From the NCBI RefSeq assembly GCF_030270585.1, contig NZ_BSYI01000004.1, forward strand, positions 124,001 to 188,000: DNA of 64,000 nt, given 5' to 3'. The notes beneath the pieces were generated by a model. It searched no databases, was not told the DNA's origin, and saw only the letters and a program-made list of their open reading frames with translations. How positions within the stretch are numbered: the stretch's first letter is position 1; the number at the start of each line of letters is the position of its first letter. Positions 18,782 to 26,820 of this stretch are shown in pieces. A program made the translations under genes and the position numbers. The stretch is from Paralimibaculum aggregatum. GTDB taxonomy: Bacteria; Pseudomonadota; Alphaproteobacteria; Rhodobacterales; Rhodobacteraceae.

Positions 18782-19652
18782 CCGTGCGGAACCGGTCGAG
18801 GAAGCTTATCGCGAGGCTCGAGGTCGGGAACAGCCGCGGCATCATCGCGTTGATCCGGATCGGCATGCTGGGCTCGACGGCGACCCGCTCGAGGTTGTCG
18901 GCGCGGCGCCCGATCAGCCCGAAGCTGTCGACCAGCGCCACCCCGAGCCCGGCCGCCACCATCTCGAGCGCGGTGGCGGTGTGGCGCACCTCGAAGGCAT
19001 AGCGCCGCTCCAGCCCCTTCTCGGCGAAGACCCGGTCGATCATCTGCCCGAGCGGCGTGGCGGCGCTGTAGGAGATGTGCGGCACCTGGTTGAGATCGGC
19101 CACGCCGATCCGGCGCATCCGCGCGAAGGGGTGCCCCGGCGGGCAGACGCAGACCATCTCGCCCGCCCCCACCGCCTCGTGCGACACCGCGGGGTGGCGC
19201 GGCTGGGTCAGCGCGAAGCCGATATCCGCCTGGCCCGAGGCCAGCATGTCGCAGATCACGTCGATCGAGCCGAGCTCCAGCGAGACCCGGAGCTGCGGCG
19301 CGCCGGTGGCGAACTCGCCGATCACCCTCGGCACCAGGCCGAGGCCGAGGCTCGGCGAGGCGGCGATGGTCAGCGAGCCGCGGCTGCCCTCGCGGATCTC
19401 GCGCACGATGCGCGAGACGCGCTTCTGCTGCATGAAGAGGTGCTGCGCCTCCTGGGCGATCAGCCGCGCCTCCTTGGTCGGCACCAGCCGGCCCTTGGCG
19501 CGCTCGAACAGCGTGATGCCGATCAGGTCCTCGGTGTGGCGGATCATGTTGGAGACCGCCGGCTGCGAGACCCCGAGCAGCTCCGCCGCCCGAAGCGTGG
19601 TGCCGACCTCGATCACGGTGGTGAGCACCTCGAGCTGGCGCGCGTTTATCAT
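18762..19652 (-). CDS. LysR-family transcriptional regulator, probable regulator of the hydantoin operon
   Basis: This 296-aa protein has HTH residues about 3-60 (RQLEVLTTVIEVGTTLRAA, VSQPAVSNMIRHTEDLIG) and a LysR sensor domain (GSLTIAASPSLGLGLVP onward). It is divergent from the N-carbamoyl-D-amino-acid hydrolase gene, with a 120-bp gap that holds a T-N11-A palindrome touching its own start codon. That layout fits autoregulation plus control of the hydantoin genes. A perfect TATAAT read leftward lies only about 10 bases before ATG 19652, so the mRNA may be leaderless or nearly so. Confidence 0.92.
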   Translation of the reverse strand: MINARQLEVLTTVIEVGTTLRAAELLGVSQPAVSNMIRHTEDLIGITLFERAKGRLVPTKEARLIAQEAQHLFMQQKRVSRIVREIREGSRGSLTIAASPSLGLGLVPRVIGEFATGAPQLRVSLELGSIDVICDMLASGQADIGFALTQPRHPAVSHEAVGAGEMVCVCPPGHPFARMRRIGVADLNQVPHISYSAATPLGQMIDRVFAEKGLERRYAFEVRHTATALEMVAAGLGVALVDSFGLIGRRADNLERVAVEPSMPIRINAMMPRLFPTSSLAISFLDRFRTVTGAAG

Positions 19653-19668
19653 ATAACACCCGATTATA
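19653..19668. promoter_or_regulatory. Candidate LysR operator ATAAC-N4-GATTATA between LysR and hydantoin operon
   Basis: The palindrome has TATAA and TTATA half sites separated by 7 bases (19652-19668) and shares 12 of 16 bases with the site at 11602-11617. It overlaps a perfect TATAAT hexamer for leftward transcription and abuts the LysR start codon. It is in the right place for a divergently acting LysR protein. Confidence 0.55.
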
Positions 19669-19772
19669 CGGTTTGGGCGGATCGTAATTTCTGAGTGAAG
19701 GCGAGGGAAGCTATTTCTTGCTTGAGGCTCCGCCCGCGGAGCGAAGCAGCGCCCGAGCGCCAAGGAGGCACC

Positions 19773-20717
19773 ATGTCCAGGAAACACGTCATCGCCGTCG
19801 GCCAGCTCGGCCCGATCATGCTTGCCGAGAGCAAGGCGGAGGCGGTGGACCGCATGATCGCGATGCTGCGCGAGGCCCATGCCCAGGGCGCGGTCTGGAT
19901 CGTGTTCCCCGAGCTGGCGCTGACCACCTTCTTCCCGCGCTACATCTACGAGACCCCGGAGGAATACGACCGCTTCTTCGAGGAGGGGCTGCCCTCCCCA
20001 GCGATGCGGCCGCTCTTCGCCGAGGCGGCGCGGCTCGGGGTTGGCTTCTATCTCGGCTATGCCGAGAAGGTGGCCGAGGGCGGGCGGATGCGCCGCTTCA
20101 ACACCTCGATTCTCGTGGACCGCGACGGCACGGTGGCGGGCAAGTACCGCAAGGTGCATCTGCCCGGCACCAGCGAGCCGGTGCTGAAGGCGGATTTCGA
20201 GCATCTCGAGAAGCGCTATTTCGAGGTCGGCGATCTCGGCTTCAACACCTTCGACACCTCGATCGGGCGCATCGGCATGTGCATCTGCAACGACCGGCGC
20301 TGGCCCGAGACCTTCCGGGTGATGGCGCTGCAGGGGGCGGAGATGTTCATGCTCGGCTACAACACGCCGACGCGGAACATCCACCATCCCGAGCCGGCGC
20401 ATCTGCGCGAGTTCCACCACCGGCTCTCGATCGAGGCCGCGGCCTACCAGAACGGCGCCTGGGTCTTCGCCTCGGCGAAATGCGGCGCGGAGGACGGTTT
20501 CGCGATGATCGGCGGCTCGGCCATCGTGGCGCCCACCGGCGAGAGCGTGGCGCGCACCGCCGGCGAGGCCGACGAGGTGATCTGCCACAACTGCGATCTC
20601 GGCCTCGGCGACTATATCCGCCGGACCGTGTTCGATTTCGGCCGGCACCGGCGGATCGAGCATTACGGCCTGATCACCGCCACCACCGGGGTGATCGAGC
20701 GCGAGGCGGCGAAATGA
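19773..20717 (+). CDS. N-carbamoyl-D-amino-acid hydrolase (D-carbamoylase, nitrilase superfamily)
   Basis: This 314-aa enzyme hydrolyses N-carbamoyl-D-amino acids to D-amino acids, CO2 and ammonia. The nitrilase triad is visible as Glu47 (IVFPELALTTFF), Lys127 (KYRKVHLPG) and Cys172 (CICNDRRWPET). These positions and flanking motifs closely match my recollection of the Agrobacterium D-carbamoylases. The C-terminal HYGLI is also shared. ATG 19773 follows a strong AAGGAGG site. It opens a four-gene operon with DUF1028, hydantoinase and racemase, with ATGA-type overlaps. That set can turn racemic 5-substituted hydantoins fully into D-amino acids. Confidence 0.93.
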   Translation: MSRKHVIAVGQLGPIMLAESKAEAVDRMIAMLREAHAQGAVWIVFPELALTTFFPRYIYETPEEYDRFFEEGLPSPAMRPLFAEAARLGVGFYLGYAEKVAEGGRMRRFNTSILVDRDGTVAGKYRKVHLPGTSEPVLKADFEHLEKRYFEVGDLGFNTFDTSIGRIGMCICNDRRWPETFRVMALQGAEMFMLGYNTPTRNIHHPEPAHLREFHHRLSIEAAAYQNGAWVFASAKCGAEDGFAMIGGSAIVAPTGESVARTAGEADEVICHNCDLGLGDYIRRTVFDFGRHRRIEHYGLITATTGVIEREAAK

Positions 20718-21409
20718 CCTTCTCCGTCGCGGCCGTCTGCCCGGAAAGCGGCGAGATCGGCTTTGCCGTCACCACCTCGAGCGTCTGCGTCGGCGCGCGG
20801 GTGGGCGCGGCGGTGGCCGGTCGCTGCGTGGTGTTCTCGCAGGCGCGGACCGATCCGCGGCTGCACCGGACCGGCCTCGCCGCCTATCTCGCGGCAGGTG
20901 ATGCCGATGCCGCGCTCGCGGCGATGCAGGCGGCGGCCACGGCGCCGCACTGGCGCCAGCTCGGCGTGCTCGGACAGGACGGCACGGCGCGGCATTTCAC
21001 CGGCGCCTCCTGCCTGCCCTCCTGCGGCGGGCTGGCGGGGGATCACGCGCTCGCCCTCGGCAACTATCTCGGCAGCGACGCGGTGCTGCCGGCGATGATC
21101 GCCGCGCTCGCGGAGGCGGCCGGGCGCCCGCTGGCGGCGCGGCTGATCGGCGCGCTGGCGGCAGGACTGGCCGCGGGCGGCGAGCGCGACCCGCTGCAAT
21201 CGGCGGCGGTGAAGGTCTATGGCGCGCATGACTTTCCGCTCACCGATCTCCGCGTCGACCGCAGCGCGGAACCGGTGGCGGAGCTCGCCGCGCTCTGGCA
21301 GGACTGGGAGCCGAAGGCCGCAGCCTATGTGACCCGCGCGCTCGATCCCGATGCCGCGCCGCCGTCGCACGAGGTCGAGCACGGCCAGCCACGGGAGGGC
21401 AGCGCATGA
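20714..21409 (+). CDS. DUF1028 family protein (predicted Ntn-hydrolase fold), copy 2
   Basis: This 231-aa protein begins TFSVAAVCPESGEIGFAVTT and carries VFSQARTDPRLHRTG, matching the DUF1028 copy at 17095. Its start codon overlaps the D-carbamoylase stop (ATGA), and its own stop overlaps the start of the hydantoinase, so it is tightly coupled between two enzymes acting on hydantoin and carbamoyl compounds. The biochemical function of DUF1028 is not established. Here it may hydrolyse a related amide. Confidence 0.83.
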   Translation: MTFSVAAVCPESGEIGFAVTTSSVCVGARVGAAVAGRCVVFSQARTDPRLHRTGLAAYLAAGDADAALAAMQAAATAPHWRQLGVLGQDGTARHFTGASCLPSCGGLAGDHALALGNYLGSDAVLPAMIAALAEAAGRPLAARLIGALAAGLAAGGERDPLQSAAVKVYGAHDFPLTDLRVDRSAEPVAELAALWQDWEPKAAAYVTRALDPDAAPPSHEVEHGQPREGSA

Positions 21410-22866
21410 GCTTCGACACGGTGATCCGCGGCGGCACGCTCGTCACCGCCTCGGAACGGTTCCGTGCCGATATCGGCATCCGCGACGGGCGCATCGCGGC
21501 GCTGGCCGAGAGCCTCGGGCCGGCCGACCGGGTGATCGACGCCGCCGGCAGGCTGGTGATGCCTGGCGGCATCGAAGCGCATTGCCATATCGCGCAGGAA
21601 TCCGCCAACGGGATGATGACGGCGGACGACTACCGCAGCGGCTCGGTCTCCGCCGTGCATGGCGGCAACAGCTGCATCGTGCCCTTCGCCGCGCAGCGCA
21701 AGGGCATGGGGGTGGCCGAGACGCTGGATCTCTACGACAGCCGCGCCGCCGGCCGCTCGGTGATCGACTGGTCCTATCACCTGATCATCTCCGACCCGAC
21801 CGAGGCGGTGCTGGCCGAGCTGCCGACCGCCTTCGCGCGCGGCGTCACCTCGTTCAAGGTCTTCATGACCTATCCTCTGATGAAGCTCGACGACGCGCAG
21901 TTCCTCGAGATCCTCGCGGTGGCGCGGGCGCATGGCGCGCTGACCATGGTCCATGCCGAGAACGACGGCATGATCGCCTTCATGTCCGAGCGGCTGCTGG
22001 CCGGCGGGCACACCGCGCCGCGCTATCACGCGCCGAGCCATCCGGCGCTGGCCGAGGAGGAGGCGGTGCACCGGGCGATCTCGCTGGCCCGGCTGGTGGA
22101 TGCGCCGCTGATGATCGTGCATGTCTCGACGCCGGAGGGCGCGGCGCTGGTGCAGAAGGCGCGGCTCGCCGGCGCCCCGGTCTTCGGCGAGACCTGCCCG
22201 CAATATCTCTTCCTGACCCGCGAGGATCTCGACCGGCCGGGAACCGAGGGCGCGAAATACATCTGCTCGCCGCCGCTGCGCGACGCCGCCACCCAGGATG
22301 CGCTCTGGCGCCACCTGCAGGCCGGCACCTTCACGGTGTTCTCCTCCGACCACGCGCCCTATCGCCACGACGAGACCGGCAAGCTGAAGCACGGGCCGGA
22401 GGCCAGCTTCCGCCAGATCGCCAACGGCATGCCGGGGATCGCGCTGCGCCTGCCGCTGCTGTTCTCCGAGGGGGTGAACGGGGGCCGGATCACGCCGGAG
22501 CAGTTCGTCGCGCTGTCCTCGACCAATGCCGCGCGGCTCTACGGGATGCTGCCGCGCAAGGGCACGCTGGCGATCGGCGCCGATGCCGACATCGCGGTCT
22601 GGGACCCGGCGCTGACCCGCCGCGTCGCCGCCGCCGACCAGCACGACGCGATGGACTATACCCCCTTCGAGGGGCGCGCGCTGACCGGCTGGCCGGTGAC
22701 CGTGCTCTCGCGCGGGGTGCCGGTGCTGGAGGACGGCGCGTTCTGCGCACCCGAGGGCCATGGCCGCTTCGTGGCGCGCGACCGGCTGGACCTCACCGGC
22801 CTCGGCGCCCCGCGCGCGCCGGAGGTCGACCCGGCCAGCAATTTCGGCGCGGAGATCCTGCGATGA
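21406..22866 (+). CDS. D-hydantoinase/dihydropyrimidinase
   Basis: This 486-aa cyclic amidohydrolase has a binuclear metal site: His59 and His61 (GGIEAHCHI), the carbamylated lysine Lys151 (TSFKVFMTY), His183 (VHAEND), His239 (IVHVST) and Asp315 (SSDHAPY). Length and motifs fit bacterial D-hydantoinases, which open 5-substituted hydantoins or dihydropyrimidines to N-carbamoyl amino acids. The first motif differs from the common GGIDPHTH form (Glu-Ala and Cys in place of Asp-Pro and Thr). The start overlaps the DUF1028 stop by 4 bases and the end overlaps the racemase start, showing strong operon coupling. Confidence 0.92.
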   Translation: MSFDTVIRGGTLVTASERFRADIGIRDGRIAALAESLGPADRVIDAAGRLVMPGGIEAHCHIAQESANGMMTADDYRSGSVSAVHGGNSCIVPFAAQRKGMGVAETLDLYDSRAAGRSVIDWSYHLIISDPTEAVLAELPTAFARGVTSFKVFMTYPLMKLDDAQFLEILAVARAHGALTMVHAENDGMIAFMSERLLAGGHTAPRYHAPSHPALAEEEAVHRAISLARLVDAPLMIVHVSTPEGAALVQKARLAGAPVFGETCPQYLFLTREDLDRPGTEGAKYICSPPLRDAATQDALWRHLQAGTFTVFSSDHAPYRHDETGKLKHGPEASFRQIANGMPGIALRLPLLFSEGVNGGRITPEQFVALSSTNAARLYGMLPRKGTLAIGADADIAVWDPALTRRVAAADQHDAMDYTPFEGRALTGWPVTVLSRGVPVLEDGAFCAPEGHGRFVARDRLDLTGLGAPRAPEVDPASNFGAEILR

Positions 22867-23522
22867 GCGGCCCCGGCCCGATCCTCGTGGTGAACCCCAA
22901 CTCGAACCCCGCGGTCACCGCCGGGCTCGATGCCGCGCTCGCGCCGCTGCGCCGCGGCGGCGCCCCGGCGATCGAATGCGTGACCTCCGCGGGCGGCCCC
23001 TTCGGGGTGCAGAGCGACGCCGATGCCGTCGCCGCGGTGCCGCCGATGCTGGAGCTGGTGGCCGGCCGCCCGGATGCCGCCGCGGTGGTGATCGCCTGCT
23101 TCTCCGACCCCGGCATCGGCTTCGTGCGCGAAGCCGCCGGGGTGCCGGTCTTCGGCATCCAGGAGAGCGGCGTGCTGACCGCGCTCTGCCGCGGCCGGCG
23201 GGTCGGCATCATTGCCATCGCCGAGGCCTCGATCCCGCGCCACACCGCCTATCTCGGCACGCTCGGGCTGCTCGACCGCATCGCCGGGGAGCGCGCGCTG
23301 AACATGACCGTGGACGAGAGCGCCCGCGCCGAGGGCGTGCTGGAGCGGATCACCGATATCGGCCGCCAGCTGATCGCCGACGGGGCGGATGCGCTGGTGC
23401 TCGGCTGCGCCGGCATGGCGCGGCACCGGGCGCCGGCGGAGGCGGCGCTCGGCCGCCCGGTGATCGAGCCCGCGCAAGCCGCGGTGGCGATGGCGCTCGG
23501 CACCGTCACCCCCGGGCTCTGA
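22863..23522 (+). CDS. Hydantoin racemase (Asp/Glu/hydantoin racemase family)
   Basis: This 219-aa protein begins ILVVNPNSNPAVTAGL, the family opening. It has two catalytic cysteines, Cys79 (VIACFSDPGIG) and Cys182 (VLGCAGM), which act as the acid/base pair in cofactor-free racemases. It would interconvert D- and L-5-substituted hydantoins so that all substrate can pass through the D-selective hydantoinase and carbamoylase. ATG 22863 overlaps the hydantoinase stop. The end is 24 bp from the convergent amidinotransferase-fold gene. Confidence 0.92.
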   Translation: MSGPGPILVVNPNSNPAVTAGLDAALAPLRRGGAPAIECVTSAGGPFGVQSDADAVAAVPPMLELVAGRPDAAAVVIACFSDPGIGFVREAAGVPVFGIQESGVLTALCRGRRVGIIAIAEASIPRHTAYLGTLGLLDRIAGERALNMTVDESARAEGVLERITDIGRQLIADGADALVLGCAGMARHRAPAEAALGRPVIEPAQAAVAMALGTVTPGL

Positions 23523-23546
23523 GCGGCGCGCCGGGGGCCGCCCGGC

Positions 23547-24551
23547 TCAGGCCGCGTCGCGGATCAGCGGCGCGGTCGAGCAGTGGATGCCGCCGCCGCC
23601 GGAGCAGACCTGGTCGTAGGGCACCGTGATCACCGAGACCCCGTGGCGGTGCAGCGCCTCCATGGTGTGGTCCGACGCGCCCTCGGCCATGATCAGCCGC
23701 CCCGGCGCCACCGCCAGCGAGTTGATGATCCACGGGTTGTCGCTGTGATGCACCTCGATGGCATGGATGCCGCGGGCCTTCAGCTCCTCGAGGAACCAGA
23801 ACGGCACGATGGCCGGGTTGAGCAGCGCGAGATCGGGGGCGACCATCAGGAAGGTGCCGTCGATATGCAGCCGGTAGCCGGTGAGCTCGACCCGGAGCAG
23901 CGAGACCCCCTGCGTGCGCAGCACCTCCTCGATCTGCCGCGCGCCCTCCTCGTTGACCCGCGAGGACATGCCGATCACCGCCGTGCGGTCGTCGATCCAG
24001 GCGAAGCTGCCGCCCTCGGCGATCGCGGTGCCGGTGAGCGTGCGCAGGATCGGGCAGCCCGCGGCGGCGAGCGTGCGGGTGGCCGGCAGTTCCTCGCCGC
24101 GGCGAATGCGCGGCCCCATGCGGGTGACGATCACGCCGCCATCCACCGCGATCGCGACATCGCGGGTGTAGACCGTCTTCATCCGCCCCTCGGCCGGGCG
24201 GTCGATGCAGATCACCTCGACCCCCTCGCCCATCAGCGCGGCCACCAGCGCGTCGTGCTGCGCCTGCATCGCGGCGAGGTCCGGCCCGGTGTTGCCGCGC
24301 CAGTACCAGCCCGCCTCGACATCGCCGAAGGCGCCGATCTCGAGCCGCCTGGCGGTATCGACCACCGCGAGCTCGTTGCCCGGGCGATGCACCAGCACCG
24401 AGCGCAGCCGGCCGGTATCGTTGCGGCAGCCCCATTCGCGGCCCCAGACCGCGCGCTGCTCCGCCGCCGTCTCGAAGGCCGGCTCGGGCGCCGACGGGAA
24501 CAGCTTGATCAGCTGGTTGTAGCGCCATTCGTTCTCGGTCATCGTGGTCAT
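23547..24551 (-). CDS. Amidinotransferase/dimethylarginine-hydrolase fold enzyme
   Basis: This 334-aa guanidino-modifying enzyme is related to arginine deiminase, DDAH and glycine amidinotransferase. The catalytic groups are visible: an acidic pair in EGGSFAWIDD, His in RLHIDGTFL and the nucleophilic Cys (about residue 324) in GGGGIHCST. It likely cleaves or transfers the amidino group of a guanidino compound. The leftward genes that precede it are the TetR and SDR genes (SDR stop 33 bp upstream), so it is probably the last gene of a TetR-SDR-amidinotransferase operon. The exact substrate cannot be assigned. Confidence 0.86.
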   Translation of the reverse strand: MTTMTENEWRYNQLIKLFPSAPEPAFETAAEQRAVWGREWGCRNDTGRLRSVLVHRPGNELAVVDTARRLEIGAFGDVEAGWYWRGNTGPDLAAMQAQHDALVAALMGEGVEVICIDRPAEGRMKTVYTRDVAIAVDGGVIVTRMGPRIRRGEELPATRTLAAAGCPILRTLTGTAIAEGGSFAWIDDRTAVIGMSSRVNEEGARQIEEVLRTQGVSLLRVELTGYRLHIDGTFLMVAPDLALLNPAIVPFWFLEELKARGIHAIEVHHSDNPWIINSLAVAPGRLIMAEGASDHTMEALHRHGVSVITVPYDQVCSGGGGIHCSTAPLIRDAA

Positions 24552-24583
24552 GCTCGGAGCTCCCTGCTGCCGTGTCTGAGGTG

Positions 24584-25324
24584 TCAGATGCCGGTGATTG
24601 GATCGCCGCCGTTCGGGCAGAGCAGCTGCCCGGTCATGAAGTCGCCCGCAGGCCCGCAGAGGGTGAGGATCCAGGCGGCCATCTCCTCGGGGCTCGCGGC
24701 GCGGCCGACGAGATTGAGCGCCGCCTCCTCCGCCACCGCCTCCTCGCCATAGGCCAGCGTCATCGCGGTGCGGGTGACCCCTGGGGCGAGGGCGTTGACG
24801 CGGATGCCGTGCGGCGCGAACTCCCGCGCCCAGGCCTTGGCGACGCCGATCAGCGCCGCCTTCGCCGCGGCATAGTGCGAGGAGCGCTCGAAGCCGACCT
24901 GCCCGCGATTGGAGGCGATGTTGACGATGCGCCCCCAGCGCGCGGCCTTCATGCCGGCGATGCTGGCCCGGGTGGCGGCATAGGCGCCGCGCAGATGGGT
25001 GTCGAGCATCCGGTCATAGGCGGCGCGGTCGATCTCCTCGATCGGCGCGTTGTTGCCCGCGACGCCGGCATTGTTGACGAGGATGCCGACCTGCCGCGCG
25101 CCGATCCCGGCCGCCAGCGCCGCCTCGTCGGCGACGTCGCAGACCAGCGCCTCGGCCGCGCCGCCGGCGGCGCGGATCGCCGCCACCACCGCCGCCGCGC
25201 GGGGGCCGTCGATATCCTGCACGATCACCGCGGCGCCGGCCGCCGCCAGCGCCTCTGCCGTGGCGCGGCCGATGCCGCTGCCGGCGCCGGTGACGAGCGC
25301 CAGCCTGCCTGCCGGATCGGTCAT
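24584..25324 (-). CDS. Short-chain dehydrogenase/reductase (SDR)
   Basis: This is a 246-aa classical SDR. The NAD(P)-binding motif TGAGSGIG is near the N-terminus, NNAG in the middle, and the catalytic tetrad includes Ser (NIASNRG region) and YAAAK. Asp in VIVQDIDG after the second strand suggests preference for NAD(H). The start codon overlaps the stop of the TetR gene (ATGA), so the two are co-translated. The substrate is unknown; an alcohol or ketone in the ureide/guanidino pathway is likely. Confidence 0.92.
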   Translation of the reverse strand: MTDPAGRLALVTGAGSGIGRATAEALAAAGAAVIVQDIDGPRAAAVVAAIRAAGGAAEALVCDVADEAALAAGIGARQVGILVNNAGVAGNNAPIEEIDRAAYDRMLDTHLRGAYAATRASIAGMKAARWGRIVNIASNRGQVGFERSSHYAAAKAALIGVAKAWAREFAPHGIRVNALAPGVTRTAMTLAYGEEAVAEEAALNLVGRAASPEEMAAWILTLCGPAGDFMTGQLLCPNGGDPITGI

Positions 25325-25992
25325 GGGGAGGTCTCCTTGCTGTCGGGGCCGCCCGGGCTCCCGGGGCTGCCGGGGCTGTCGGGATAGGCGCCGCGGAACA
25401 CGATCGCGAGCTGGCTGTTCACCCGGCGCTGCAGCTCGGTGATGGGGATGGTCTCGTCGGCGAGGTATTCCATCCAGTGGAAGGTGCCGATGCCGACGAT
25501 CATGCTCGCCAGATCGCGGATCTCGATATCCGCGCGGATCCTGCCGGCCTCCTGGAAGCGCGAGAGCATCCTGAGATAGTGCCGGAACAGCAGCCGGTTG
25601 AGCCGGAGCGCGGTGCGGTGCGCCTCGCCGCCCGGCTCCTCGTAGAGCGTGCCGAAGATCACCCGCCAGCATTCCTTGGGCATCACCCGGGTGGACTGCG
25701 CGGCCAGCAGGTCCTCATAGGCGCAGACCGCGGCGAGCGGATCACCCGGCGGGTTGCGCAGCAGCGCCCGGCGCTCCGGCAGCGCCATCTTCGCATGGCG
25801 CACGGCGAGGCCGATGATGATGTTCCGCTTGGTGCTGAAGTAGTTGTAGACGGTGGCCGCGGACAGCCCCGCCGCCCTGGCGATCTCGGTGACATGGGTC
25901 TCGTGGTAGCCCTTGGCGCCGAACAGCTCGGCCGCGGCGTCGAGCACCCGCGCCGTCCGTTCCCGCTGCTGCCGGACCCGCAATCCGCTCAT
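25321..25992 (-). CDS. TetR-family transcriptional regulator
   Basis: This 223-aa protein has an N-terminal TetR HTH (RVLDAAAELFGAKGYHETHV, then IARAAGLSAATVYNYFSTKR) and a helical ligand domain. The last 18 residues are a low-complexity SPGSPGG-rich tail that overlaps the SDR start and may be a late extension. It is divergent from the biuret-hydrolase-like gene at 26128, with an AT-rich operator region in between. It probably represses both directions until a ligand binds. Confidence 0.92.
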   Translation of the reverse strand: MSGLRVRQQRERTARVLDAAAELFGAKGYHETHVTEIARAAGLSAATVYNYFSTKRNIIIGLAVRHAKMALPERRALLRNPPGDPLAAVCAYEDLLAAQSTRVMPKECWRVIFGTLYEEPGGEAHRTALRLNRLLFRHYLRMLSRFQEAGRIRADIEIRDLASMIVGIGTFHWMEYLADETIPITELQRRVNSQLAIVFRGAYPDSPGSPGSPGGPDSKETSP

Positions 25993-26043
25993 CGACCCGC
26001 ATCTCTCCCCTGCCGCCGCCTGCGCTGCACTCAAGCCCCTGAA

Positions 26044-26098
26044 AATTTTATAGTCAACTTCAAAATTATACTTGACTACAAAGTTTTTGGTGAAACAC
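26044..26098. promoter_or_regulatory. AT-rich divergent promoter/operator for TetR and cysteine hydrolase operons
   Basis: In this otherwise GC-rich DNA, the segment holds a perfect inverted repeat TAGTCAA (26051-26057) / TTGACTA (26072-26078). A perfect leftward TATAAT (bases 26070 to 26065) has a weak TTCACC 18 bp upstream. A rightward TATACT lies at 26067-26072. The palindrome overlaps both -10 elements, as expected for repression by the adjacent TetR protein. Confidence 0.5.
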
Positions 26099-26127
26099 TC
26101 GGGTGCAATGCAGCAACGGAGCCGCGG

Positions 26128-26820
26128 ATGATCCGGATCGAGGCCAATCCCCACCCCTTTCCGCATGACGGGCTGAGCCGCGCGGCGACCGCGCTGGTGG
26201 TGGTGGACATGCAGCGCGACTTTCTCGAGCCGGAGGGCTATTTCGGCGCGCTCGGCTACGATCCCGCCGGCTGCCGCGCGGCGCTGCCCGGGGTGGCGGC
26301 GCTGCTGGCGGCGGCGCGCGCGGCCGGGCTCTTCGTGGTGCATTCCCGGCAGGGCTACCGGCCGGACCTGATGGATCTGCCCGCCCACAAGGCCTGGCGC
26401 ACCGCGCATAACGGCGCGCCGATCGGCAGCCCGGGGCCGCTCGGCCGGCTCCTCGTGCGCGGCGAGCCGGGCTGGCAGATCGTGCCCGAGCTGGCCCCCG
26501 CCGAGGGCGAGGCGGTGGTGGACAAGAGCGCCAACGGCGCCTTCTTCGACACCGATCTCGACACGGTGCTCAGGGTGCACGGCATCCGCCACCTGATCGT
26601 CTGCGGCATCACCACCGATTGCTGCGTCCACTGCACCGTGCGCGAGGCGAACGACCGGGGCTATCACTGCCTGCTGGTCTCGGATGCCTGCGGCTCGGGC
26701 GATGCCAGGGCGCACGAGGCGGCGGTCTACATGATGACCGTCGAGGGCGGCGTGCTCGGCGCCACCGCCACGGTGGCCGAGGTGCGGGCGGCGCTGGCCG
26801 GCCTCGCGCTGTCGGCATGA
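26128..26820 (+). CDS. Cysteine hydrolase, isochorismatase family (biuret-hydrolase-like)
   Basis: This 230-aa enzyme has the triad Asp27 (VVDMQRDF), Lys133 (VVDKSANGAF) and Cys166 (GITTDCCVHCT). The middle sequence (YRPDLMDLP, IGSPGPLGRLLVRGEPGW, REANDRGYHCLL) matches my recollection of the biuret hydrolase / N-carbamoyl amide hydrolase branch closely. It likely cleaves an amide of a small carbamoyl or ureido compound, releasing ammonia. It starts the rightward operon and overlaps the MBL gene by 4 bases. N-carbamoylsarcosine amidase is in the same family, so that activity is an alternative. Confidence 0.88.
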   Translation: MIRIEANPHPFPHDGLSRAATALVVVDMQRDFLEPEGYFGALGYDPAGCRAALPGVAALLAAARAAGLFVVHSRQGYRPDLMDLPAHKAWRTAHNGAPIGSPGPLGRLLVRGEPGWQIVPELAPAEGEAVVDKSANGAFFDTDLDTVLRVHGIRHLIVCGITTDCCVHCTVREANDRGYHCLLVSDACGSGDARAHEAAVYMMTVEGGVLGATATVAEVRAALAGLALSA

